A DNA stretch of 12,472 nucleotides, taken from contig CALLJA010000378.1 of the NCBI GenBank assembly GCA_938008865.1, positions 1 to 12,472 of the forward strand, read 5' to 3'. Both the position numbers and the translations under genes were made by a program. The first letter of the stretch is position 1. Each line of letters opens with the position of its first letter. Positions 5,712-11,206 of the stretch are shown piece by piece. The notes beneath the pieces were generated by a model. That model saw only the letters and a program-made list of their open reading frames with translations. It did not search any database and was not told where the DNA came from. This stretch comes from an uncultured Anaerolineales bacterium (GTDB lineage: Bacteria > Chloroflexota > Anaerolineae > Anaerolineales > Villigracilaceae).

Positions 5712-6835
5712 CAGCGGATCTCCTTGCGCAGGTCGGCGACTTCGACCGTGATGTCGATGGCAGCAGGGCACCAGGTGATGCAGCGGCCGCAGCCCGTGCA
5801 GCCGAACGTCCCGTATTGGACCTTCCAGGTGCCGAGTTTGTGCGACATCCACTGGCGATAACGCGAGTGAATGGTGGGGCGGGTGTTTCCGCCTGCCTGA
5901 TAGGAGTAGCCAGGGTTGAAGCACGAGTCCCACACGCGCTCGCGGCGGGTCTGATTGCCGTCGAGGCTGAGGGTATCCACTGCGTCCCAGCAGAAGCAGG
6001 TCGGGCAGACCTGGGTGCAGTTGGCGCACGAGAGACAGCGCTCGCCGATGGCGCGCCAGTGCGGATGGTCGAGGTTGTTGAGGATCAAGTCGGGCAGGTC
6101 GCTGGTGTCCACGCTGCGACCCATCTGCAGGGTGGCGCGTTCCAGGCCGCGGTTGGCAGCGTTCAACACGAAGGCGCTGGCCGATTCGTAGGGCAGGCCG
6201 GAGAGGATGTTGCGCCCGAGTTCCGAGCCGACGTTGAGCAGGAACACGTCTTCCAGTTCGGTCAGCGTCAGGTCGGCGTCGCCTTCCACACGCGGACCGG
6301 TGCCCATCGAGGCGCAGAAGCAGGTGCCTGCGGGGCGCATGCAGTTGACGGCAAGAATAAACACCTTCTCGCGGGCGGCACGGTAGATCGGGTCCGTGAA
6401 ATCGCTTCGCAGGAAGGCGTTGTCTTGAATTTGGATGGCGGCCAGTTCGCATCCGCGCACGCCGATGAAGGCGTAGGCGGGAGCCGTTGGCCTGGGGGTT
6501 TCCATTTCCCAGCCGCCGCTCCCTTTGCGCAGGGTGAACAGGTCGGCGTGGGACGGGAAGAGGAACTGTTTCCAGGATTGCGCGCCCGGGATAATGTCGA
6601 AGTAGCGCGTGTGGCCCGTGTACACCAGGCGGAAGGAGCCCGCCTCTTGTTCGGTCACATAGCCGCGCGGCAGGTCTTCGAGTTTCTGGATCGGCGCGTA
6701 CACAAGGGTTTCGTTCTCCACGTGCGGACCGACGATCTCGTATCCCTGGGTTTTGAGTTTATCGAGAAGAGCATTGAAGATGTGTTTCTGGATGGAAACG
6801 GTACTTCCGATTTCTGGACTGCGATCACTTGGCAT
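5711..6835 (-). CDS. hydB: Group 3b hydrogenase beta subunit, two-[4Fe-4S] ferredoxin-like protein
   Basis: This 374-residue subunit relays electrons to or from HydG. Two classical ferredoxin motifs of the CxxCxxCxxxC type are present: C267, C270, C273, C277 (CLSCANCTQVCP) and C346, C349, C352, C356 (CTGCGRCITWCP). Extra cysteines at C129, C165, C172, C174, C280, C282 and C305 may include further family-conserved positions. The N-terminal 250 residues form the domain seen in sulfhydrogenase beta subunits and anaerobic sulfite reductase AsrA. The ATG at 6835 is chosen over a TTG at 6856 because GGAG lies at the right distance before it. It overlaps the end of the cNMP-domain gene by 11 bases, which ties that gene into the operon. 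Confidence 0.93.
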   Translation of the reverse strand: MPSDRSPEIGSTVSIQKHIFNALLDKLKTQGYEIVGPHVENETLVYAPIQKLEDLPRGYVTEQEAGSFRLVYTGHTRYFDIIPGAQSWKQFLFPSHADLFTLRKGSGGWEMETPRPTAPAYAFIGVRGCELAAIQIQDNAFLRSDFTDPIYRAAREKVFILAVNCMRPAGTCFCASMGTGPRVEGDADLTLTELEDVFLLNVGSELGRNILSGLPYESASAFVLNAANRGLERATLQMGRSVDTSDLPDLILNNLDHPHWRAIGERCLSCANCTQVCPTCFCWDAVDTLSLDGNQTRRERVWDSCFNPGYSYQAGGNTRPTIHSRYRQWMSHKLGTWKVQYGTFGCTGCGRCITWCPAAIDITVEVADLRKEIR

Positions 6836-7313
6836 TTTTGGTCTCCGGTTCGGCAAACATGTCCAACAGTTGCAAGCGGCTGCTCATCAGGCGGCTGGCC
6901 ACGATGTTGGCCAGGCGACGCATCACCAGGTAGCCAAGGTCGTGGTCCTGTTCACATAGTTCGCCCAACCTGGTCGAGTCGACCATGGCCAGGCGGCTGT
7001 CCACCACGGCGGTGGCGCTGGCGGTGCGCTGTCGCACCACAGGTGTGGCGCTCGACCAGCCGATTACTTCCCACATTTCGGCGGTGTGGAAGCGCACCTT
7101 GCCGCGCGGCGGGGCCGCCATATCCAGTGCAATGCGCCCCGAGAGTACGATGTAGATGTACTCAGCGCGGTCGCCTTCGCGGAACAGGACCTCGCCAGCC
7201 TTGACATTGCGCAGTTGAGTGATGCCTGCGATCATGTCCAGGTGCTTGATCTGCAGTTCTCGGAACCAGGGAATTCTTTGAAGTTCGAGCTTCAATTCAT
7301 CCAGCGGATCCAT
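6825..7313 (-). CDS. Cyclic-nucleotide-binding-like domain protein without DNA-binding domain, first gene of the hydrogenase operon
   Basis: The 162-residue protein is a single cNMP-binding-type beta roll (about residues 15-120; VKAGEVLFREGD at 38-48 and IYIVLSGRIALDM at 53-65) plus a C-terminal helix (about 125-152). The phosphate-binding cassette is present but altered. Where cAMP receptors have GE...PRTA, this protein has IGWSS (84-88) and RQRTA (94-98), so the ribose-contacting glutamate is missing. There is no helix-turn-helix after the long helix, so it is not a CRP/FNR transcription factor. It heads the operon, has AGGAGAG before its ATG, and overlaps hydB by 11 bases. A role as a hydrogenase-associated sensor or assembly/allosteric partner is inferred from context only; the ligand is unknown. 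Confidence 0.88.
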   Translation of the reverse strand: MDPLDELKLELQRIPWFRELQIKHLDMIAGITQLRNVKAGEVLFREGDRAEYIYIVLSGRIALDMAAPPRGKVRFHTAEMWEVIGWSSATPVVRQRTASATAVVDSRLAMVDSTRLGELCEQDHDLGYLVMRRLANIVASRLMSSRLQLLDMFAEPETKNAK

Positions 7314-7343
7314 GGAATCGCTCTCCTTATGAAATGGATGTCT

Positions 7344-7371
7344 TCTATATAACTTGTACTATTTTTCACAA
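7344..7371 (-). promoter_or_regulatory. Predicted promoter of the hydrogenase operon
   Basis: On the minus strand, TTGTGA (7371-7366), a 16-base spacer and TATAGA (7349-7344) form a plausible sigma70 promoter about 30 bases before the cNMP-domain start. An alternative -10, TATATA (7351-7346), has a less good 14-base spacer. The -35 box lies within the candidate Rex site. Confidence 0.5.
7354..7371. promoter_or_regulatory. Candidate Rex operator upstream of the hydrogenase operon
   Basis: The minus-strand sequence TTGTGAAAAATAGTACAA is 18 bases with TTGT/ACAA ends. Against the known Rex consensus TTGTGAAnnnnTTCACAA it agrees at 11 of 14 fixed positions, all seven in the left half and four in the right. 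Rex represses fermentation, hydrogenase and NADH-reoxidation genes when NADH is low and leaves DNA when NADH rises, which suits an NAD(P)-linked hydrogenase. The site overlaps the predicted -35 box, a repressing position. The half-site mismatch leaves a CRP/FNR-type site as an alternative. Confidence 0.55.
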
Positions 7372-7410
7372 TAAGTTGCCAGTGCGTTTATTCCTTACTC
7401 CCTGGGCCGT

Positions 7411-7441
7411 TTGTCATGCAAAGCGCGGAATATGCTACAAT
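7411..7441 (+). promoter_or_regulatory. Predicted hisS promoter with extended -10
   Basis: TTGTCA (7411-7416) precedes TACAAT (7436-7441) with a long 19-base spacer. The -10 box is preceded by TGC (7433-7435), the extended -10 element that compensates for a poor -35. Initiation near 7448 would leave a leader of about 20 bases with GGAG before the hisS ATG. Confidence 0.55.
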
Positions 7442-7468
7442 GCGGTCAGTTTTTTTACGGAGTCCATC

Positions 7469-8740
7469 ATGAAACCTAGCATCCAAACCGTCAAAGGCGC
7501 GCGCGATTTCTATCCCGAGGAAATGGCGCTGCGGAATTATCTGTACGCGAAAGCCCGCGCGGCTTCGCAAGCGTTCGGCTATCAGGAATGGGACGGTCCC
7601 TTTCTGGAAACGCTTGACCTGTATGCCGCCAAATCGGGCGAAGAGTTGGTCAAGAAGCAGTCCTTCGTCTTCGCCGATCGGGGTGGGGATGAGGTCACTC
7701 TGCGCCCCGAGTTGACCCCGTCGCTGGCGCGCATGATCGCCGCCCGCCAGGGCTCGCTCACCTTCCCTGTGCGCTGGTGGTCCTTCGGCCCGTTCTGGCG
7801 CTACGAGCAGCCGCAGAAAGGACGCTCGCGCGAGTTCTTCCAGTGGAACATCGACATGCTGGGAGTCAACTCGCCCGAAGCCGACGCCGAACTGCTGGCG
7901 ATTGCCGCCACCTTCCTGCGCTCCGTCGGCCTGGACCCTCAGCGGGCGACTATTTTCGTGAACAATCGCCGTCTGATGGATTCCCAGTTCGACGCGTTGG
8001 GCATCGCACCCGAAAAGCGATTGGACGTTTCCAACCTGGTGGACCGCCGCTCGAAGATGGACCCGTCTCAGTGGGACGCCAACGCCCTCGACCTTGGCCT
8101 GAGTCAGGCTCAACTGGACGGGCTCAAGTCCCTGCTGGCTGACTATGACCTATGGCAGAAGAGCGAAGAACTGACGCGCCTGTTTGCCGCGCTCGAAGCG
8201 CTGGGTGTGAAGGACTACGTCAAGTTCGACCCAAACATCATGCGCGGATTGCTGTACTACACAGGCACTGTCTTCGAGGCCTTCGACCAGACGGGCGGTG
8301 TGCGCCGCGCCATCCTCGGCGGCGGCCGCTACGACAACCTGCTGGCCGACGTGGGCGGGCAGCCGCTTTCGGGCGTGGGCTTCGCGATGGGCGATGTGGT
8401 CATCGGCATCGTCCTCAAGGAGGCAGGCCTGCTGCCCGACTTCGACCCGACGCCTTCGTCCGTGCTGGTGACGGTCTTCGACGAAAAACTGTGGATGACC
8501 TCGTATGCGTTATCCTCCGAGTTGCGCGCCGCGGGCTTGAACGTGGTCACCTTCCCCGAGCCTGCCAAACTGCCCAAGCAGTTCAAGTACGCGGATAAGA
8601 TGAAGATGCGGGTTGTCGTCACTGTGGGCCCCGACGAAGCGGAAAAGGGCCTGGTGGCGGTGAAGAATCTCTCGAACGGCGAGCAGGTCATCGTTGCGCG
8701 CGCCGAGGCGGCGGAGGCCATCCGCAAAATTCTGGGATAG
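7469..8740 (+). CDS. hisS: Histidyl-tRNA synthetase (class II)
   Basis: The 423-residue enzyme charges tRNA-His with histidine. The start region has VKGARDFYP (8-16). Class II motif 2 is FWRYEQPQKGRSREFFQWNID (about 109-129). The histidine-specific HisA segment is RGLLYYTGTVFE (259-270), and motif 3 lies in GGGRYDN and GVGFAMGD (284-309). An anticodon-binding domain follows from about residue 330. Length is normal for bacterial HisRS. The HisA segment has leucine at 262 where the widely quoted form is RGLDYY; related variants (RGLAYY) occur in other lineages. The ATG at 7469 has GGAG upstream and a fitting promoter; a start at 7334 would add 45 residues of promoter-region sequence. A tRNA-His gene lies 48 bp downstream. 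HisZ, the ATP phosphoribosyltransferase regulator, is less likely because motif 2, motif 3 and the C-terminal domain are intact. Confidence 0.95.
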   Translation: MKPSIQTVKGARDFYPEEMALRNYLYAKARAASQAFGYQEWDGPFLETLDLYAAKSGEELVKKQSFVFADRGGDEVTLRPELTPSLARMIAARQGSLTFPVRWWSFGPFWRYEQPQKGRSREFFQWNIDMLGVNSPEADAELLAIAATFLRSVGLDPQRATIFVNNRRLMDSQFDALGIAPEKRLDVSNLVDRRSKMDPSQWDANALDLGLSQAQLDGLKSLLADYDLWQKSEELTRLFAALEALGVKDYVKFDPNIMRGLLYYTGTVFEAFDQTGGVRRAILGGGRYDNLLADVGGQPLSGVGFAMGDVVIGIVLKEAGLLPDFDPTPSSVLVTVFDEKLWMTSYALSSELRAAGLNVVTFPEPAKLPKQFKYADKMKMRVVVTVGPDEAEKGLVAVKNLSNGEQVIVARAEAAEAIRKILG

Positions 8741-8742
8741 TC

Positions 8743-8770
8743 TTGAAGCCCTGATAAATTGTGATAAAAT
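8743..8770 (+). promoter_or_regulatory. Predicted tRNA-His promoter
   Basis: TTGAAG (8743-8748), a 16-base spacer and TAAAAT (8765-8770) form a promoter with an extended -10 TGA (8762-8764). It starts two bases after the hisS stop and gives initiation about 12 bases before the mature tRNA. No terminator separates it from hisS, so readthrough is also possible. Confidence 0.65.
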
Positions 8771-8788
8771 ATCGTCCGCTTGTGGTAT

Positions 8789-8861
8789 GGAGCCTGTAGC
8801 TCAATGGCAGAGCGCCACACTGTGGATGTGGATGTTGTGGGTTCGAAACCCATCAGGCTCC
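8789..8861 (+). tRNA. tRNA-His (anticodon GTG)
   Basis: All four arms fold. The acceptor GAGCCTG (8790-8796) pairs with 8854-8860. The D stem is GCTC/GAGC (8799-8802, 8810-8813). The anticodon stem CCACA/TGTGG (8815-8819, 8827-8831) has loop CTGTGGA and anticodon GTG at 8822-8824. The T arm is GTGGG/TTCGAAA/CCCAT (8837-8853). G at 8789 facing discriminator C at 8861 is the G-1:C73 pair that identifies tRNA-His and is recognised by HisRS. The 3' CCA is not encoded and must be added. The gene lies directly downstream of hisS, its cognate synthetase. Confidence 0.97.
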
Positions 8862-8865
8862 CCTC

Positions 8866-8895
8866 AAAAGGGCGGATCATGTGTCCGCCCTTTTT
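8866..8895 (+). terminator. Rho-independent terminator after tRNA-His
   Basis: AAAAGGGCGGA (8866-8876) pairs exactly with TCCGCCCTTTT around a 7-base loop and runs into five T residues (8891-8895). It is five bases after the tRNA and ends the hisS/tRNA unit before ppk2. The A run also makes it usable on the other strand. Confidence 0.93.
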
Positions 8896-8921
8896 GTTTA
8901 CCAGATGGAGAGGAGAGTGCA

Positions 8922-9725
8922 ATGAAGCGTTATCGTGTGGAACCAGGCAAGAAGATCAACTTAAGTAAGATCGACCCGAATGATGACAAGGCCTTTAAGG
9001 GAGACAAGGAAAAAGGTCTGAAGGCTCTTTCTAAACTGAACGCAGAATTGCAGGCGCTGCAGGAATTGCTGTATGCCGAGCAGAAGCACAAAGTGCTGAT
9101 CGTCTTGCAGGCCATGGACACGGGCGGCAAGGACGGCGCTATCCGCCGCGTGTTCGACGGGGTGAATCCGCAAGGGGTGAAGGTGGCCAGTTTCAAGGTC
9201 CCGACTGCTGAGGAATTGACGCACGATTTCCTGTGGCGCGTCCACAAGGTGACGCCAGGCGCGGGGGAGATGGTCATCTTCAACCGCAGCCATTACGAGG
9301 ACGTGCTGGTGGTGCGCGTGCATGGATATGCGCCCGAAGAAGTCTGGAAGAAGCGCTACGACCAGATCAACGATTTCGAGCGCCTGCTGGCCGAGAGCGG
9401 GACGACCATCCTGAAGTTTTTCCTGCACATCGACCTAGACGAGCAGAAGGAGCGCCTGCAGGCCCGCCTCGACGACCCGACCAAGACCTGGAAGTTCCGC
9501 CTGGGCGACCTGGAGGAGCGCAAATTGTGGGGCCAGTACATGCAAGCCTACGAAGATGCGCTCAATAAGACCAGCACCGAGTATGCGCCCTGGTATGTGA
9601 TTCCCGCCAATCGCAAGTGGTACCGCGATCTGGTCATCTCCACTATTTTGGTGGACACGCTCAAGGGCCTCAAGATGGAATTTCCCAAGCCTGAGGAAAA
9701 CCTCGATGGCGTGGTGATCGAGTAG
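8922..9725 (+). CDS. ppk2: Polyphosphate kinase 2, class III (polyphosphate:AMP/ADP phosphotransferase)
   Basis: The 267-residue single-domain protein transfers phosphate from polyphosphate to nucleotides. It has the P-loop-like AMDTGGKDGAIRRVFDGVNP (64-83) and the Walker B/lid segment FNRSHYEDVLVVRV (120-133). The EYAPWYVIPAN segment (220-230) is typical of the family. The sequence closely resembles, from memory, the class III enzyme of Meiothermus ruber, which phosphorylates both AMP and ADP and so can make ATP from AMP; class assignment is therefore likely but not proven. The ATG at 8922 has a strong GGAGAGGAGAG region before it. It lies 27 bases after the tRNA terminator with no clear own promoter seen. 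glgA starts 26 bases downstream. Confidence 0.93.
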   Translation: MKRYRVEPGKKINLSKIDPNDDKAFKGDKEKGLKALSKLNAELQALQELLYAEQKHKVLIVLQAMDTGGKDGAIRRVFDGVNPQGVKVASFKVPTAEELTHDFLWRVHKVTPGAGEMVIFNRSHYEDVLVVRVHGYAPEEVWKKRYDQINDFERLLAESGTTILKFFLHIDLDEQKERLQARLDDPTKTWKFRLGDLEERKLWGQYMQAYEDALNKTSTEYAPWYVIPANRKWYRDLVISTILVDTLKGLKMEFPKPEENLDGVVIE

Positions 9726-9739
9726 CACCCGATTCGTTG

Positions 9740-9745
9740 TACAAT
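9740..9745 (+). promoter_or_regulatory. Possible -10 box for a leaderless glgA transcript
   Basis: TACAAT ends six bases before the glgA ATG, so initiation from it would fall at or next to the start codon. The same hexamer serves as the predicted -10 of hisS. No convincing -35 is seen at 16-18 bases upstream, inside the ppk2 end. It may be chance. Confidence 0.3.
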
Positions 9746-9751
9746 AATCTC

Positions 9752-11203
9752 ATGCCTGAAACCATCAACGTACTTTTCCTGGCTGCAGAAGCTGACCCGT
9801 TCATCAAGGTCGGCGGCCTGGGCGACGTCTCTGGCGCGTTGCCGCGCGCCATTCGCGCGCTGACGCCCGAGATCACGGGCGAGACCAAACTGGACCTGCG
9901 CCTGGTCCTGCCGATGCACTCGGCGGTGCGGGCCGACCCGCTGAGGCCGCTGGCTGTCTTCCCGTTGAAACGGGGCGACTCCGAGGTCCAGGTGGAGGTC
10001 TTCGAGAGCGTGCTGGACGGGATGCCCGTCTACTTCATCTCAGGCGACCCCATCCGCAATAGCGGATCGGTCTATTCGCTCAAGGCCGAACTGGACGCCG
10101 AGAAATATCTCTTCTTCTCGCTGGCTGCGGTGGAACTACCGCGGCAGATTGGCTGGGACGTGGACGTGCTGCACGCCAACGACTGGCACACGGCGCTGGC
10201 GGCCTACGTCAACCTGACTCGCCGCTGGGAGGAGGGCTCGCGCCGCGTGGCTTCCATGCTGACCCTGCACAACCTGCCGTTCATGGGACCAGACATTTCC
10301 GAGTTGTTGAAGTTGTATGGCATCCCGCTGGCGCAGACCGACCTGCCCGAGTGGGCGCGCGTGTTGCCGCTGCCGCTCGGACTGTGGGCGGCGGATGTCA
10401 TCACGCCCGTCTCGCCCGGATACGGTGAGGAGATCCTCGGCGAAGAATTCGGCTGCGGTCTGTATGATTTTCTTGCCACGCGCCGTTCCAGCTTGCACGG
10501 CATCCTGAACGGCATCGACATGGCGTCCTACAACCCGACCGACGACGCCGCGCTCGAGTCGCCTTTCTCGCGCCTGACCCTGGCCGACCGCGCTCCCAAC
10601 AAGTCCGCGCTGCAAACCCGCCTGGGATTGCCCGTCCATGCGGATGCGCCGCTGCTGGCAATGGTCACGCGCATGGACGTGCAGAAGGGCGTGGACATCG
10701 CCATCAAGGCACTGGCTTCCTTCAAGAAGCGCGACTTCCAATTGGTCATCCTCGGAACGGGCGACCCCGTACTGGAGGAATCTGCGCGAGCATTGCAGGC
10801 CTCCCAGCCTGACCGCATCCGTATCGAGACGCGCTTCGACGCGCAGTTGGCCCGTCAGATCTACGCGGGCGCGGACCTGTTCCTGATGCCCTCGCGCTAT
10901 GAGCCCTGCGGACTCTCACAGATGATCGCCATGCGTTATGGTTGCGTGCCGCTGGTGCGCGCTACAGGCGGACTGCGCGACACGGTCACACCCGATGCGG
11001 GTTTCCTGTTCGAGAAGGCCAATCCGCTGGCTTTTTCCAACGCGTTGCGCAAGGCGCTCAAACGCTTCCCTGACCGCGAGGTCTGGACCAACATGCAATT
11101 GGCAGGCATGGCCAAGGATTTCTCGTGGGTCAATTCGGCCAAACAATATTTCGAGTTGTATCAATCCCTCGTTTTGGAAAATAAACCCAATCCCATTTCA
11201 TAA
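9752..11203 (+). CDS. glgA: Glycogen synthase (GT5 family, ADP-glucose type)
   Basis: The 483-residue enzyme extends alpha-1,4-glucan chains from an ADP-glucose-type donor. The N-terminal substrate loop has FIKVGGLGDVSGALPRAI (17-34), the family KxGGL motif. HANDWHTA (141-148) and LNGID (252-256) are typical GT5 segments. The C-terminal Rossmann domain has RMDVQKGVD (307-315), with M in place of the usual L, and SRYEPCGLSQMIAMRYG (381-397) with the catalytic-region E384, then ATGGLRDTV (404-412). The ATG at 9752 is taken as the start; a TTG at 9737 would add five residues. No Shine-Dalgarno sequence precedes it, so either coupling to ppk2 or leaderless initiation is likely. malQ follows three bases after its stop. 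Donor specificity is inferred from the family. Confidence 0.95.
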   Translation: MPETINVLFLAAEADPFIKVGGLGDVSGALPRAIRALTPEITGETKLDLRLVLPMHSAVRADPLRPLAVFPLKRGDSEVQVEVFESVLDGMPVYFISGDPIRNSGSVYSLKAELDAEKYLFFSLAAVELPRQIGWDVDVLHANDWHTALAAYVNLTRRWEEGSRRVASMLTLHNLPFMGPDISELLKLYGIPLAQTDLPEWARVLPLPLGLWAADVITPVSPGYGEEILGEEFGCGLYDFLATRRSSLHGILNGIDMASYNPTDDAALESPFSRLTLADRAPNKSALQTRLGLPVHADAPLLAMVTRMDVQKGVDIAIKALASFKKRDFQLVILGTGDPVLEESARALQASQPDRIRIETRFDAQLARQIYAGADLFLMPSRYEPCGLSQMIAMRYGCVPLVRATGGLRDTVTPDAGFLFEKANPLAFSNALRKALKRFPDREVWTNMQLAGMAKDFSWVNSAKQYFELYQSLVLENKPNPIS

Positions 11204-11206
11204 CCT

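Noticed and set aside
5712..6452. N-terminal extension of the hydG frame
   Set aside because: The extra 247 residues are arginine- and proline-rich shadow of hydB. The ATG at 5711 has a strong ribosome site and the expected family N-terminus.
6836..6856. TTG start for hydB seven codons upstream
   Set aside because: The ATG at 6835 has GGAG at a proper distance. The TTG start would place that ribosome site inside the gene.
5816..7204. Long plus-strand open frame of 462 codons opposite hydB and the cNMP gene
   Set aside because: It is antisense to well-supported genes. Its composition is that of a complementary-strand shadow in GC-rich DNA, with no recognisable domain and no ribosome site.
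7354..7371. CRP/FNR site bound by the cNMP-domain protein itself
   Set aside because: That protein has no DNA-binding domain, and the 18-base spacing fits Rex better than the FNR (TTGAT-N4-ATCAA) or CRP (TGTGA-N6-TCACA) patterns. An unrelated CRP-type protein cannot be excluded.
7451..7456. T run before hisS read as a terminator tail
   Set aside because: No stable hairpin precedes it, and it lies in the predicted hisS leader.
7334..7468. Upstream start for hisS adding 45 residues
   Set aside because: This stretch holds the divergent promoters and the candidate Rex site. The family N-terminus begins just after the ATG at 7469.
7388..8113. Minus-strand open frame of 241 codons opposite hisS
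   Set aside because: hisS is unmistakable on the plus strand. The antisense frame shows no family pattern and runs through the hisS promoter.
7469..8740. hisZ (ATP phosphoribosyltransferase regulatory subunit) instead of hisS
   Set aside because: Motifs 2 and 3, the HisA segment and a full C-terminal anticodon-binding region are present, and the cognate tRNA lies next door.
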